A stretch of DNA of 64,000 bases from assembly GCA_021234155.1 (NCBI GenBank), contig JAJEKV010000100.1:2458116-2522115 (forward strand), in the 5' to 3' direction. Source of the DNA: Isoetes taiwanensis. Lineage: Eukaryota; Streptophyta; Lycopodiopsida; Isoetales; Isoetaceae. Both the position numbers and the translations under genes were made by a program. The notes beneath the pieces are model-generated. The model was not told where the DNA came from. It ran no database searches and was given only the letters and a program-made list of their open reading frames with translations. This document shows, one piece after another, positions 1 through 10,550 of this stretch. Positions within the stretch are counted from its first letter, which is position 1. Every line of letters begins with the position of its first letter.

Positions 1-145
1 TGGCGCCGATCTTGTGATCCCGATTTCAAGTATGCCCATAACTTGACCAGGAAACTTCAAAGGACTAGACGAGCTGCAGCAGTATTGGCGGATCAACAGA
101 TAGATATTGGATTGCTTCTACTCGGCGGGCTTAGAGCTGACTTCA

Positions 146-1540
146 TCAATTTGCGTGTTCGAGAAAGAAAGCACAGGAGATCGAATCTCAGGAGAAGCAA
201 ATAAGGGAAATTCGGGCTCGAATTGCTCGGAGCCATGGCAATGGGGTCACCGAGTCGGAAATTTGGCCGCCCAGCCCTAAATGGGATTCCGAGCAGGCCC
301 AAGTGGACGCAGACGATTGGAGTTCCGAGGTTGCTGCTGCAGATGATAATCTGAAATCTCCCCAGGTTAAAAGGAGGACACCACATCGTTCGGATGCACC
401 ATTGAAGCCGAAGCCGACTAAGGCCCGGCGAGAATCTGCTATCATGGCTCCCAATCTAGTTATTTCTGAAGAATCCGAGCCTGATGACGAAGAGGAGCTG
501 GTTGATTCCAGTATAAAACCCAGCAGGATAAGATTTCATTATTTGTATTGCATAGATCCCTCCTTTCACATTGCTGTTCTGTCCTACCAGAGAGGTCTGC
601 AACAGGAGAGGTGGACCTTTAATTTCACATTGACATATCCAATTGTTGTGGAGAGTCCGCTACTTAAGGTGGGCAGCAAATCGCAATCCGTGGAGTTCTT
701 CATCACCGAGGCAGAGGCCCAAAAATTCCAGACAATTCCAAGTGGCCTTGGAGATTTGCAATGCGAGGTGGATGCCAACTGCATTGGAGCTTCTTTACTG
801 TGAGTGTAATTTTGCTACTACAGTTCACTTCTGTTGCTCAAAGAATTGGAATTCTGTTTTAATTTGCACATCCTCTCCTCAGGGTACTTGTCCATTCGAT
901 TCCTATTCAGAAGAGATGTCACCATGTAATGGTTCACCCTGCTGCATTCGGATTATTTCTAAGTGGAAGCAAGGCAGGTTTAGGCGGGGCATATGACCAA
1001 TTTGCAAAGTTGATCCCACCATCACCGTTTGGCAAAGCTGCTTAATGGAGAATTCAGCATGTTCAGTACTACTACATTCCTGTTAATGCAAGGTAACATC
1101 TGCTTGTGAAGTTAAAAGATCCCCTTCATTTTTAATTGTCAAGTGATTAGTTTTATCGAACTGCAGTGGCCATTGGAGCCTGTTTATATTAGTTGTTGAT
1201 CAATTGGCATGCCAGAAGCTGAACAAGCCCTGCCCGTGCATTTTACACTTTGATTCTTATGATCCCCTGCATGCAGATGTTCGAGGCTTCATAACTTTGT
1301 GAGTTATTTCAGGTGTACACATATTTATGGTTTCAGCATAGGTAATTAGGTTCTTATTTTAGGGATTGAACTCGGATTACATTTCCAGATTCTTGAGTGA
1401 CCTATTCAAGAGGTGGAAGCACGAGGAATCAGCACTTCACAATGCTCCTTGCATACTGATGGATGCTCCCCAGCAACATAACAGCCAAGATTGTGGTGTA
1501 TATGTGGTAAATTATGTGAATAGATTTATTGTTTCAGAAG
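146..1540 (+). pseudogene. Ulp1/SENP-like SUMO protease gene, C-terminal exons, truncated by element A
   Basis: A continuous coding stretch runs from about 146 to 800 (charged, Lys/Glu/Arg-rich start, then a Pro/Asp/Glu-rich segment) and ends at a GTGAGT-type donor. A possible second exon follows a CCTCAG acceptor near 882. The exon from 1363 follows a TTATTTTAG acceptor and encodes the diagnostic end of a Ulp1 cysteine protease: residues MDAPQQHNSQDCGVYVVNY at about 1459-1515, with the conserved Gln a few residues before the catalytic Cys of DCG. Ulp1/SENP enzymes process SUMO and remove it from substrates. The His and Asp of the triad are not clearly seen. The reading is cut at about 1540, where antisense integrase sequence begins, so the gene is broken. 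Assignment of the last exon is firm; membership of the earlier exons in the same gene is inferred. Confidence 0.7.
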
Positions 1541-1990
1541 ACTCACGTGAAAGACCTTGTGGATCTTCAAGCGGGGCGGCAAGTCTAAGCGATATGCATG
1601 TTCTCCAACGCGTTCAGTAATCTTGAACGGCCCAGCCCATCTGAGTGCCAACTTCTTACAGTTACCAATTTTAAGCTTGGCTTGTTTTACTTTGATCTTA
1701 AGCCAAACTGATTCGCCCACCTGGAAGACTCGTGGGGTTCGGTGCTTATCCACTAGACTCTTCTGACGACTGCGCGCCGCCAATAAGTAACCACGAACTT
1801 CTTCCACCAAGGCCTGCATTTCTAAGAGGAGTTGTTGAGAGACCTCCACTTTAGAAATAGGGTTATGCCATGTGTCTGGAGTAAGACATTGATAGCCATA
1901 ATTTATCATGAAGGGAGACATCATCCTGAAGACTCTCCTTACTTGATCGCTTGTTGGCTTAACTCTACCAAATAAATATAATCCGCCCAT
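1541..1990 (-). CDS. Element A integrase C-terminal region (GPF/GPY module)
   Basis: This frame encodes the integrase C-terminal region: after a basic helix come WAGPFKI, then a segment ending PPRLKIHKVFHVSLLK, the hallmark Ty3/gypsy GPY/F module. This module lies downstream of the DDE core and takes part in multimerisation and target binding. In chromoviruses a chromodomain normally follows; here the frame meets a stop directly after HVSLLKQ, at the junction with the Ulp1-like exon. It is offset by a frameshift from the integrase core ORF at 1939-2439. Confidence 0.85.
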
Positions 1991-2439
1991 TGTGACTGTT
2001 TACTCCATACATAGCTTCGTAGCATATCTTCGATAATACGATTGACACGTTCTGTCTGACCATCTGTCTGAGGATGGTAAGCTGTACTCATAGCAAGCTT
2101 GGTTTGGATGGTGGCGAAGAAGTCTTTCCAGAATGCACTTACAAATTTAGGATCTCTGTCTGATACAATTACTCTTGGCATCCCGTGCAACCTGAAAATT
2201 TCTTTTGCAAACAAAGAAGGCGGTCGAGTTAAGGCGGTGTCCGTGGTTCGACATGGCAAGAAATGAGCCATCTTTGACAATTTGTCGACCACTACCATTA
2301 ATGCATCATATCCATGGAGAGTACGTGGAAGGCCCACAATGAAATCCATGGTTATCACTTCCCACTTGGCGTTGGGCACATCCAAAGGTTGCAACTCCCT
2401 CGAACTCTTAATTGCTTTCAGGCCTTGGTTTGTTGACAC
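1939..2439 (-). CDS. Element A integrase catalytic core
   Basis: 166-aa frame containing the full D,D,E catalytic set of a Ty3/gypsy integrase: MDFIVGLP (first Asp), VIVSDRD (second Asp) and [14 protein letters not shown] (Glu). The enzyme inserts retrotransposon cDNA into the host genome. It overlaps the end of the gag-pol ORF (2418-5123) in a different frame, so a shift near 2430 separates the zinc-binding domain from the core. All three acidic residues are intact. Confidence 0.92.
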   Translation of the reverse strand: MSTNQGLKAIKSSRELQPLDVPNAKWEVITMDFIVGLPRTLHGYDALMVVVDKLSKMAHFLPCRTTDTALTRPPSLFAKEIFRLHGMPRVIVSDRDPKFVSAFWKDFFATIQTKLAMSTAYHPQTDGQTERVNRIIEDMLRSYVWSKQSQWADYIYLVELSQQAIK

Positions 2440-5123
2440 GACCTTTGCTTGATGTATCTAGCAATATCCTTCTTCATCGAAGGCCAAAAATAGCTGGAGC
2501 GGATCTTAAAGTAAGTTTTCATAAAACCCGCATGTCCCGCTATAGGGCTGTTGTGTGTGTCATGGAGAATTAGCTTGCGCACCCCTGAAGTCTCAGGAAC
2601 ACACAGCTTATCCTTGTGATATAATAAGTTGCCCTCTTTCTTATATGAACGGAAAGCTTCACGTTCTTTATCTGTACGTGCTTCTTTACCCAAACTTTCC
2701 CAAACATTACAAAATTCGGGATCTGTGGCCAGGGTCTGTTCTATCTGTTTCCCAAACTCGCTGGTGAGTGTGGAAATGGCGTTACAATGGGTTCGGGTTA
2801 TCAAAGGATGACGTGACAAGGCATCCGCAACCACATTGTGCTTCCCTGGCTTGTACATAATCTCGAAGTCATATTCCTCGAGGAATTCCATCCATCTTCT
2901 CTGACGGAGATTGAGATTTGGCTGGGTGGATAGATAGCGGAGACTCTGATGATCCGTATCTAGCTGAAATTTTCTACCGAGAAGGTAGTGTCTCCAAATA
3001 CAGAGAGCGCGGACAACTGCCAGCAACTCCTGATCATGGGTAGGGTATCGCTGTTCTGCGTCATTCATCTTCTTTGAATCGTAGGCCACAACTCTCCCCT
3101 CCTGCATTAGCACTCCACCGGTAGCTATCTTACTAGCATCAGTGGCCACTAGTTTATCCTTTTCAGGATCGGGCAAAGTGAGGACCGGTGCAGATGTTAA
3201 AGCATCCTTGAGCTTGTAAAAGCCGACTTGGACTTTTGCTTTCCAATGTTCCATCCAATCCTTCACTTTCTCATGCTTTGTGAGATTAGTAAGAGGTGCG
3301 GCAATTGTTGCAAAATCCTTAACAAATTTCCGATAATATCCTGCGAGTCCCAAGAAACTCCGGACTTCTAAAACATTACCTGGAATAGGCCAATCCTTTA
3401 CTGCTTCTATCTTGGCTGGATCGGTAGCAATTCCCTCTGCTGAAATAATATGCCCCAAATAGTCGACCTTGGGAGTGGCAAACTTGCATTTAGAGAACTT
3501 GGTGAAGAGCTGATGGCGCCTTAGCTTCTGCAAAGCCAACCGAAGATGTTGTTCATGTTGCTGCAAGATTTTACTATAGATGAGAATGTCGTCAAAGAAA
3601 ATAACAACAAAGTCATCTAAGTATTGGCGGAAGATGTCATTCATCAACCGCATGAACGTTGCGGGGGCATTGGTTAACCCAAAAGGCATGACGGTGAACT
3701 CATAATGCCCATATCTGGTGCGAAAAGCAGACTTATGAATGTCTTCCTCCTTTATCCTTATTTGATGGTACCCGGAGCGTAAATCAATCTTTGAGAAATA
3801 TTTGGCTCCTTGTAACTGGTCCATGAGATCATCTGCCCTAGGCAAAGCATAGCGATTCTTGATGGTATGCTTATTGAGCTGCCTATAATCAATACACATC
3901 CTCAAGGAGCCATCTTTCTTCTTGACAAAAAGAATAGGAGCGCCAAATGGTGAAACACTAGGCCGAATAAAACCTAGGTTTAGTAACTCTTGAAGTTGTT
4001 TCTTAAGCTCTGCCAACTCTGGAGGACTCATTCGGTACGGGGCCTTGCTGGTAGGCTTAGTACCGGGTTCTAGAGCTATCTCACATTCTACCCCTCTGAA
4101 AGGAGGAAGCTTGTGGATCTCATCTGGAAAAAGATCACTAAATTCTCGAAGAAGGGTGGCAATTTCTTGTGGCAAGGTGTCTATTACTTGCTTTTGCTTA
4201 GTGCCAGACTCAATGGAGGCAAGTGTAATGAGGCAAAGGAGTTCATCCCTGCGTATAGCTTTTTCTAACTGCTTGATTGACATAAACTGCATAACAGAGT
4301 GGAATGGATCACCTTTTATCGTCACGCGTGCTCCATTAGCGGCGTTGAAGGTAACCTCTCGTTTCTCGCAGTCTATGTTGGCCTTCGCAGATGCCAAAAA
4401 CTCCATACCAACAATAAGATCATATTTGCCAATGTCCATTAACTCGGCACCCAAGGCAACTGGTGCACCTGGCAACTGCATCTTAAGGTTAATGCGGCAG
4501 CCATGTGTGTGTCTGATCTTACCACTGGCTAACGTAACTGGCTTAGGTCGGGATCTCAACGTTTCAAGCTGCAATACCTGGGCCATTCTAGGAGAAGCAA
4601 AATTATGCGTACTACCCGTATCCATCAAAATTATGAAAGGCTTACTGTCTACTTGGCCTATGGTAGAAATAACTGAAGGTTGAGTTTCAGCATTGCCAGT
4701 TTCTATGGTGGCAAGAATATGAGACGCACCGTGAATGTACTCGGGAGCCTCGTCCTCGACAGGCAGATTGGACTCCAGATCTTCCCAGTCGAGGTCGGCC
4801 ATGGCCAGTTGGGCAGTCTGCGTGACATAAGGGCAATTCTGCATATAATGCCCGGGTCGCATACACCTGTAACATGCCTTATCCTTACGTAGTTGATCTC
4901 GGGCCTCTTTGGGAATAGACTGTAAGAGATTCCGAACTTCCTTGCTAACATTGGTGGGTTTGTCAGGCATGTTGAAGGTGACTTTCTTTTCCTGGCGACC
5001 GTAAGAGTTCTGTTGAGAGGGCCCCGGACTGGGTGAGCGGGGTTTATATGGTGTGGACGGTCGTGGCTCGCGTAGGTAAGGAGCGTGTCGTGGATACCGG
5101 GTTCCTTGGTGTGTCTTCTTCAA
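2418..5123 (-). CDS. Element A gag C-terminus, protease, reverse transcriptase, RNase H, integrase N-terminus
   Basis: 901-aa open frame. In order: a Pro/Ser/Arg-rich gag tail; a CCHC zinc knuckle [14 protein letters not shown] at about residues 83-96; an aspartic protease site [11 protein letters not shown] at about 167; RT from about residue 370 with the fingers motif [20 protein letters not shown] and catalytic [11 protein letters not shown] (FFDD where FIDD or YVDD is usual); RNase H with VATDAS and [13 protein letters not shown]; and the integrase HHCC zinc region, in which the first Cys of the CxxC pair seems lost (RSCQQTK). This is a single gag-pol fusion of chromovirus type. The long intact frame suggests recent activity, in contrast to the broken gag upstream. 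Confidence 0.93.
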   Translation of the reverse strand: MKKTHQGTRYPRHAPYLREPRPSTPYKPRSPSPGPSQQNSYGRQEKKVTFNMPDKPTNVSKEVRNLLQSIPKEARDQLRKDKACYRCMRPGHYMQNCPYVTQTAQLAMADLDWEDLESNLPVEDEAPEYIHGASHILATIETGNAETQPSVISTIGQVDSKPFIILMDTGSTHNFASPRMAQVLQLETLRSRPKPVTLASGKIRHTHGCRINLKMQLPGAPVALGAELMDIGKYDLIVGMEFLASAKANIDCEKREVTFNAANGARVTIKGDPFHSVMQFMSIKQLEKAIRRDELLCLITLASIESGTKQKQVIDTLPQEIATLLREFSDLFPDEIHKLPPFRGVECEIALEPGTKPTSKAPYRMSPPELAELKKQLQELLNLGFIRPSVSPFGAPILFVKKKDGSLRMCIDYRQLNKHTIKNRYALPRADDLMDQLQGAKYFSKIDLRSGYHQIRIKEEDIHKSAFRTRYGHYEFTVMPFGLTNAPATFMRLMNDIFRQYLDDFVVIFFDDILIYSKILQQHEQHLRLALQKLRRHQLFTKFSKCKFATPKVDYLGHIISAEGIATDPAKIEAVKDWPIPGNVLEVRSFLGLAGYYRKFVKDFATIAAPLTNLTKHEKVKDWMEHWKAKVQVGFYKLKDALTSAPVLTLPDPEKDKLVATDASKIATGGVLMQEGRVVAYDSKKMNDAEQRYPTHDQELLAVVRALCIWRHYLLGRKFQLDTDHQSLRYLSTQPNLNLRQRRWMEFLEEYDFEIMYKPGKHNVVADALSRHPLITRTHCNAISTLTSEFGKQIEQTLATDPEFCNVWESLGKEARTDKEREAFRSYKKEGNLLYHKDKLCVPETSGVRKLILHDTHNSPIAGHAGFMKTYFKIRSSYFWPSMKKDIARYIKQRSCQQTKA

Positions 5124-5927
5124 GGCTTAATGCCTTAGCCTCTGCTTACACTCACGATTTTGGGTCTCGGCCTTGACCATTCGTTTAATGGATGGGGCCA
5201 ACCCTTCAATGTAGCCCTCTACACGCCCAGCTTCTCATTCATCCCTCGGTATATACAACCTCGGCATGAATTCATCGATTAATGGGCCTGAACGGACCGC
5301 CCTTACGCTCTAACCTCGTAAAGGTCTCAGATCTGTTGGCATTTATGCGCTGCAGGCACGCGTAATGCAATTAAAAGCCTTGGCGAACTTTTGAACTTGC
5401 ACCTCCTCCCCGCCCGTGCTTGGCTCGCATAACCCTTCCACCAAATAACGGGCAGCTCCGGTAGGTTGGTGGTGGCAACCTTTCCTCAGTATCCTTCTCC
5501 GCCATTCCATAGGACTTCCCCTGACTCCTTCATCTCGTCCAACCAGGATTCCGCATTTAGGCCGCCTCTGGATTTCCCATCAAACTGGGCCAATTTCATA
5601 TTCTTCCATATGCTAGTTATAGCTGTATCAACGGTCTTACGGTATTCCTTATCCTTACGCTTCGCATGGTCACTGACTGATAGCGATGACCCAGAAGACA
5701 CCGAAGTGGTTGAGTGTGAGGAAGTGACGCTATCCTTAGAGGAACTTCGGTGACGCTTAGCATGAGTCCTCCTTGGTACAGTGCACGTGTATCGCTCCGT
5801 GGGGAGATGGGCGCAGTCGCGGTGGACTCAATGGTCGCGGATGTAATTCCGGTCCGTCCTCCCGGTTTGTTGCGGCCGGATTGGCATGCAATACATAGGC
5901 CTATAATTCGCCCGAGCTGCCTTTTTC
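5124..5927 (-). pseudogene. Element A gag N-terminal region, frameshifted
   Basis: A Met at about 5927 opens a basic, Arg/Gln-rich N-terminus that runs into a TGA near 5832 and then continues in the same frame through a Ser-rich stretch. The frame at 5486-5701 holds a recognisable gag signature, KLAQFDGKSRGGLNAESWL, followed by shifts before the segment that joins the zinc-knuckle ORF (words such as GWAPSIKRMVKAETQN recoverable near 5165-5215). Gag forms the virus-like particle and packages RNA. Several of the breaks lie at C-N-G trinucleotides and may be consensus errors. Confidence 0.7.
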
Positions 5928-5929
5928 AT

Positions 5930-6257
5930 TAACATCAATTCCTCGCTTCAAAATCGACCCTCTTTGGCGTTGGAGGGTGTTTGCCAGGCGGCGTTACGTG
6001 CACCGTCTATAGCGAGCATTCATGAAAGTATAAGCAGATTTACAGTAATGTACAATTTCTTTTAGATAACATTTGCTGGCAGTGACAAGAAAATAGACAA
6101 ACAGAAACTGATGTTTCATTTCATTCAAGTTGAGTACAACAACAAGTTAATTGGTACATGGGTTGGCACAAAAGGGGGTATGATACAGTGGAAGTTTTAA
6201 AGTTCTACTCGCACACAGCGTAACAACAACAAAAAAACATAACTGGAGAGACCAAGC
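5930..6257 (-). other. Non-coding spacer upstream of gag
   Basis: No convincing ORF. The 5930-6030 part is GC-rich and directly precedes gag; 6030-6257 is AT-rich and, on the minus strand, looks like a 3' untranslated region of the small ORFs at 6258-6746. No LTR or PBS was found here, which is why the element A 5' LTR is placed at 10566. Confidence 0.4.
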
Positions 6258-6746
6258 CTAGGGGTTCGCGAAGGGGTACAGGATCGCGTAACGGACACTC
6301 TCCCGTACAGCTCTAACGAGCTTATAGCGCGCCCAGGCTTGGACAATCACTGGTTGGTATTCCCACATTGGGCTAACAATGAGAAGATTGAAAAGTCTCC
6401 GCAGAGCATAGAAGAGTTGCCAAAGGTGGTCATTGGCATCCTCGAAAGCCTCATGCCTGCTCATACTCCAATAGTCCCATGTACGTCAGAGGGTCAGTTT
6501 CAGGTCCTCGAAAGCTCTGTCCCTAAGGATGTTAACTATCTCCAACCCTTTGTCAGGATCATAGGGTTCTCCTGGTGGCGGTGGTTCCATCTCATAGCCT
6601 TCATCCCACTTTGGATATTCACCATATCTCTGGCCATAGTCCTGCTCTGGCGGTCCGGGATCATCCCTCCTAACCATGTCGGTAATCCTCTCCTCATATT
6701 CCCAAAGGGTCTCTTCTGCAAGATAGTTGGAATGAATATAGAACAT
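6258..6746 (-). CDS. Unknown small ORF pair (86 aa and 68 aa)
   Basis: Two small minus-strand frames follow each other: 6486-6746 (86 aa, acidic and Pro-rich, with EPPPPGEPYDPDKG in the middle) and 6258-6464 (68 aa, hydrophobic/aromatic). Only about 20 bases separate the stop of the first from the start of the second, so they may be one protein broken by a frameshift. I recognise neither. They are the last of a run of same-strand ORFs between the element A PBS and gag, and are preceded by an AT-rich spacer (6775-6945) that carries an ACGT core (GACGTC) like the one ahead of the 210-aa ORF. Confidence 0.4.
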
Positions 6747-6945
6747 TTTGTAATTCCATTATATTCTAAACGCTAATACTTTGAAGAGGACGTCATGAAA
6801 AAAACAATTCACTTATACTTATCAAGACAGTAACTGTATTTAATAAGGAAATAAGGTACATCATATTATAACATGGCTAAGACATTTGCCAATCCAAAAT
6901 CTCATAATCACACGCAATATAAAAAAAATGCGTAGCATAATTAAT

Positions 6946-7236
6946 TTAGGAGCTAGGTCCTCCCTCTTCATCCGTGGCCCTTGGAGGTGGTGGAGGCGGT
7001 CGGTGTCGCAGCAGAGTTACCCCGGGATCTACCGTGGCAGCCGCAATAGATGCAACCTCCGGTGGATAGGCAACGGCCAGTGGGGCTGCCGTGCGGAGCT
7101 TCATGCTCATCCAAGGCGCAATATCCTGACCCAAGGCCGTCAGGGCAAGATCCCGTCGCCGCACGTACACAAAGTAAACGTGATAGGGAAGCTTCTTGGT
7201 GGCGGCCCGTAGAGAGAGCACCTGAGGGCCCACCAT
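6946..7236 (-). CDS. Unknown 96-aa ORF with proline run
   Basis: Minus-strand frame of 96 aa ending in a basic/proline-rich tail (RHRPPPPPPRATDEEGG). Not recognised. It is the third of three consecutive ORFs (8340-7708, 7671-7321, 7236-6946) read in the same direction with gaps of about 36 and 84 bases, an arrangement more like a compact viral or polycistronic unit than a plant gene. Its start, second in rank behind possible in-frame alternatives, is chosen from the first Met after the preceding stop. Confidence 0.35.
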   Translation of the reverse strand: MVGPQVLSLRAATKKLPYHVYFVYVRRRDLALTALGQDIAPWMSMKLRTAAPLAVAYPPEVASIAAATVDPGVTLLRHRPPPPPPRATDEEGGPSS

Positions 7237-7320
7237 GAAGCTTCACCCTGCCCCTAGATCTCGGGCTATAAAAGGGACTTGCCCCCGCCGGAAGGTCGAC
7301 AAAAGAAACGGGTGAGGTGG

Positions 7321-7671
7321 TTACCCAAAGACCTTCCCTTGCGGGGTCTCGGATGTAGCCACTTCCTTATCCCACCATGGGGACTTCTTCCTCCCTAAGT
7401 TCTGTTGCTCCTCCTTCTTATGCGCAGGATTATGATATAAATCCTCTCCCTCATCATCCGAAGCCTGAGGGGACCTCAACCATGTTGATGTTTGGGGCGG
7501 AGGTCCCATAGCCGTGAAGGCATCCGGGTGAAGGCTGCGAGGCCGGCTCCTCGCATCACGGTCCCGAAGATGTAATAGAGTCTCCGCCGGCTCTATGGTC
7601 TCTGGCGGGCGGAACTGGAGCAGCCGCGCACTGGAGGAAGCTCGAGAAGTGAAGTCGATAAAATCATCCAT
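7321..7671 (-). CDS. Unknown 116-aa ORF
   Basis: Minus-strand frame starting MDDFIDFTSRASSSARLLQF, then an Arg-rich middle and an acidic-to-basic tail (ASDDEGEDLYHNPAHKKEE). Low complexity suggests a disordered protein. Its start lies about 36 bases after the stop of the 210-aa ORF. I recognise no family. The lack of stops over three successive frames in this otherwise decayed region argues that they were recently coding. Confidence 0.4.
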   Translation of the reverse strand: MDDFIDFTSRASSSARLLQFRPPETIEPAETLLHLRDRDARSRPRSLHPDAFTAMGPPPQTSTWLRSPQASDDEGEDLYHNPAHKKEEQQNLGRKKSPWWDKEVATSETPQGKVFG

Positions 7672-7707
7672 ACAAGATTACTCGCAAGCTCGTAAAGTAC
7701 ATGGTCT

Positions 7708-8340
7708 TTATGCGTTTAGCCGAAATCCGGCCACCATGTGATACGTCCAGATAATATCATCCAAGAGAAGGTACTCTTGCCCTTGGTGATAGATAACTGG
7801 GAGGCCGTCTAGTCCTGACAAGCCTATAGCTTGTTCATGGCGCGGTGGGAACTCCTCCGCTAACTGTTTCCAACGGGCAAAGTCGCCCATGCCTATGTGC
7901 TTGTCTTCCCCCTCCTCGGAAGACTCTGGCAGTTTGCCTTTTTCTACAGGCAAAGTTTCATCCTCAACGTATTGATCCATGAGGATGGCTAGGGCGAAAG
8001 TAACTTCCAGATATTGCCGCCCCTGATGTTGGACCACTGGCAAGTGTTTACCCCATCGGAGCTTCCCCTTCAGGACATCATAAGCATGGGTGTCCCCGCC
8101 CAACATCTCTCGGACTACCTCCCGCTCCAGATACAGCTGGGGAGGATCCCCAAAAGGAATACATAGAGAAAGCATTTCCTCCATGTAAAAGTCAAGGAAT
8201 CCGGCGTAATCCGGATGTCGCTTCATATTGGCGAGGAGGTCCAGGCGTTGGCATAGCAAGGATCGCAGCAGGTCGAAAGGAACTTGTGGATCCCATTGCT
8301 CTCCATCGTGGTACCAGGCGACAAGGTCGGCGGCAGCCAT
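7708..8340 (-). CDS. Unknown 210-aa protein, first ORF of a compact cluster
   Basis: Intact 210-aa frame. The ATG at 8340 sits in a strong plant context (GCCATGGC) and is preceded on the minus strand by a pyrimidine-rich leader and, about 85 bases upstream, a TGACGTCA palindrome. The protein is acidic, begins MAAADLVAWYHDGEQW and has two similar short segments (LPVVQHQGRQYL and LPVIYHQGQEYLLLDD) about 80 residues apart, suggesting an internally repeated fold. No family recognised; there is no zinc knuckle, DDE or RT motif. The position between a retroelement PBS and its gag is odd. Confidence 0.55.
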   Translation of the reverse strand: MAAADLVAWYHDGEQWDPQVPFDLLRSLLCQRLDLLANMKRHPDYAGFLDFYMEEMLSLCIPFGDPPQLYLEREVVREMLGGDTHAYDVLKGKLRWGKHLPVVQHQGRQYLEVTFALAILMDQYVEDETLPVEKGKLPESSEEGEDKHIGMGDFARWKQLAEEFPPRHEQAIGLSGLDGLPVIYHQGQEYLLLDDIIWTYHMVAGFRLNA

Positions 8341-8418
8341 GGCACTAGAAGGGAGGAGAGAGAAAGAGAAACATTTGAAATAACTCTAAGAGTCCCTTTT
8401 TAACTCCTTTCTATTGAG

Positions 8419-8430
8419 GCTGACGTCAGC
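8419..8430. promoter_or_regulatory. TGACGTCA palindrome (as-1/CRE-type bZIP site)
   Basis: GCTGACGTCAGC is a perfect 12-bp palindrome centred on TGACGTCA, the classic bZIP/TGA-factor site. It lies about 80 bases upstream of the ATG of the 210-aa ORF, with a pyrimidine-rich leader between. A weaker relative (GAGGACGTCATG) lies near 6787 ahead of the 86-aa ORF. Promoter function is inferred. Confidence 0.45.
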
Positions 8431-8525
8431 ATTTTATTTTATATTTAACATAAAATAATTAAGCTTTTAATACAACATAAAAGTTTTTATTAAATATCAC
8501 AAGAAAATATTTACAATGCGGAGCC
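8431..8525 (-). terminator. AT-rich spacer with AATAAA, probable polyadenylation region
   Basis: On the minus strand this AT-rich stretch, directly after the 8.5-10.0 kb coding region, includes AATAAA near 8485-8490. It separates that region from the promoter-like site of the next ORF. Polyadenylation is inferred from the motif and position only. Confidence 0.35.
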
Positions 8526-8529
8526 CCGC

Positions 8530-9974
8530 AAATATGCTAAGGATGCTCCCCCCGAATCCTGCGGGCGAGGGCTAAATCCTTAGGCATTATGGTGACCCTC
8601 TTTGCGTGGATTGCGCAAAGATTGGCGTCACCAAAAAGTGCCACCAAGTAGGCTTCAGCAGCCTCTTGGAGCACCAAAATTACAAAGGTCTGGAAACGGA
8701 GATCGGTCTTGAATCGCTAAGCTGATCTCCGCACCAACCTCTGGAAGGGTAGCTTCACGGGATCGTAAGCTCAGTAGACTTCTCGAACTTGCGGATTTCC
8801 CAAGCAAGGCCGCGATGCCGGGTCGGTACCTGTGGAGGCTTCCTCCTGCCCCCTTCGCTTTGCGGCGGCCCCGTCGATGCTGGCACCGTCTTAGCCCCAA
8901 CAGCCGGTCGGGAGTTATCCACCCGCTGCTGCCTCCGGTCGGAACTCGTCTTCTTTCCAAAAGCCCCGACAGTCCTTAGTTTCTCTTTGAACTGGTCCGG
9001 TCTTATGGGCTAGACCCTTCCTCCCGATTAATGATCCCCGATCGTCGAGTTGGGCCCGCCCACTCCCGGATGCTCCTCCATCTTGTTGGTCCCGGTCTTG
9101 CTCTGGTCCCGCTCCTCCCTTCGAGCTTCTCCGTTCCTCCCTGGCTCTCTTGAGATCTTCTTGAATCCCTAGCAAAAATTTGGGCTGCAACCGCGACCGG
9201 TTAAGTTCGACTTGGTACGGCGCGGCCATGACCCATATCTATCCCAATAGTTGTCGATAGTCTAGGGCGATATCGGGGATTTCTCCCCATTCAAAACTGT
9301 TGGAACCCTCATGCCGGTGGTATGGGGAACCTCAATGGTTCTCATCATCAATGACGGCAAAGCCGCCCCCGAGGTACCTGTACTCCCTTCCCCGGGCGCC
9401 ATTCCGATCGCCGATCTCCCCTCCCGATGATCATCCTCTCGCCAAACCCACGACACCTGCCGGCCTCGCCCCTGTATCTTCCTCCTCGCGATGGCCTTCC
9501 CGACGGGAGGATAGAATTTAATGAGCATCATGACCATGTCGGGTTGCTCAACAATGGTATAGGAGAGTCGGGCTAAGGTTCAATCAATCGAATGGCTCGA
9601 GAAATGATAGATAGGATAGGGAATCCTATCGTTGTTCTCAAACCTATTTACCAGCTCATCCAAGTATATCAATAAAGGCCGGGTCCAGAGCCATGTGCTT
9701 GGCGATCATGGCGTAAATCTCCACGATGCTTTCGAGTAGATGGGTCCAGGGCACTCTTTGTGATAGCCATAGTTGCGCGCTAAGGTCTAAGAAGGCGGAT
9801 AAAGAGGCGCCGGGCGGGCGGAGGATATGGCAAAGGAGGCGCTTAGGTTCGCGCGGCACAAGGGCTAAGAGCAAAGGCAGTGTCCGGTGGCGATGGCGGC
9901 CCGCACAAAGGCGGCTCCAGTATCAAGGCAAGGCAAAAGCAAATGACAAGAAAAGTTTTGTTAAACGCCATTAA
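8530..9974 (-). pseudogene. Unknown coding region, several frames (92-104 aa pieces)
   Basis: On the minus strand, long open stretches follow each other in shifting frames: a Met at about 9972, then 9656-9874, 9262-9537, 8915-9229 and an extension to about 8760. The pieces are basic and Gly/Arg/Gln-rich, for example KAIARRKIQGRGRQVSWVW and a charged REERRSSKGGAG segment. This looks like one protein of perhaps 400 residues interrupted by frameshifts, many near C-N-G sites. I recognise no family. Its AT-rich leader (9960-10040) resembles the spacers before the other ORFs in this cluster. Confidence 0.35.
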
Positions 9975-10054
9975 CTTTTAAAATTTCAAAAATTTTTCTT
10001 ATTAACTTTAAAATTTTATTATTAAAAAAAATAATTATACGGGCGGAAAATACG

Positions 10055-10333
10055 CTACGCATTACCATACTGGCCGCAATGCCGTATTATACGTGCGGCT
10101 TCCGGCCAACTGGGGTCGCCGAAAAGCGCGCTCGAAGTTGACTCAAGGGCCCGCTGCAACTGGTTCGTTCGACTGGTCGGGGCCGACCGCATTTTCGGCC
10201 TCCTACCGCGGATCGCAAGGCTTACGTGTAGCAAGCGGCACCCGAAGTTGGTTTTGGGCCCGCCTTGACCATTTTTCGCCTTTAGAGTCGATTGTTCTAA
10301 GGTAATTCGATACGCCCGATCCAATGGAATCAC
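10055..10333 (-). CDS. Weak 92-aa ORF near the element A primer site
   Basis: Minus-strand frame of 92 aa, basic and without recognisable motifs, lying between the PBS (10551-10564) and an AT-rich spacer. It could be leader sequence that is open by chance. The surrounding 10334-10550 holds nothing else that I can identify. Confidence 0.2.
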   Translation of the reverse strand: MIPLDRAYRITLEQSTLKAKNGQGGPKTNFGCRLLHVSLAIRGRRPKMRSAPTSRTNQLQRALESTSSALFGDPSWPEAARIIRHCGQYGNA

Positions 10334-10550
10334 CCTCTTCGTTATTCGAGCTACCTACTGACACTTGCTAGGCTTCCAATCTTGGGCCCTCCAGTCGCCC
10401 CATCCTCTTTAAAGCTACAATTTCTTAATTTAACCTAACACCGAGCCAAACATCAAAGAGGACTAACAACACATTGACTTAGCCTCCTCCTAACTACCGT
10501 GCTACAAGTTAGTGTTTGGCCAGTGCTATGATTTCGAGCAACCGAGATCA

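Noticed and set aside
1-25. TGGCGCC at the window start as a tRNA primer site
   Set aside because: Only seven bases match an Asp-type PBS and there is no LTR context; likely coincidence.
4045-4683. 212-aa plus-strand ORF
   Set aside because: Antisense shadow of the intact element A gag-pol frame (protease and RT start).
6258-8340. Integrated pararetrovirus (caulimovirid) or negative-strand RNA virus
   Set aside because: Compact ORFs and TGACGTCA suggested it, but no RT of that type, movement, coat, nucleocapsid or polymerase motif was found; kept as an unknown cluster instead.
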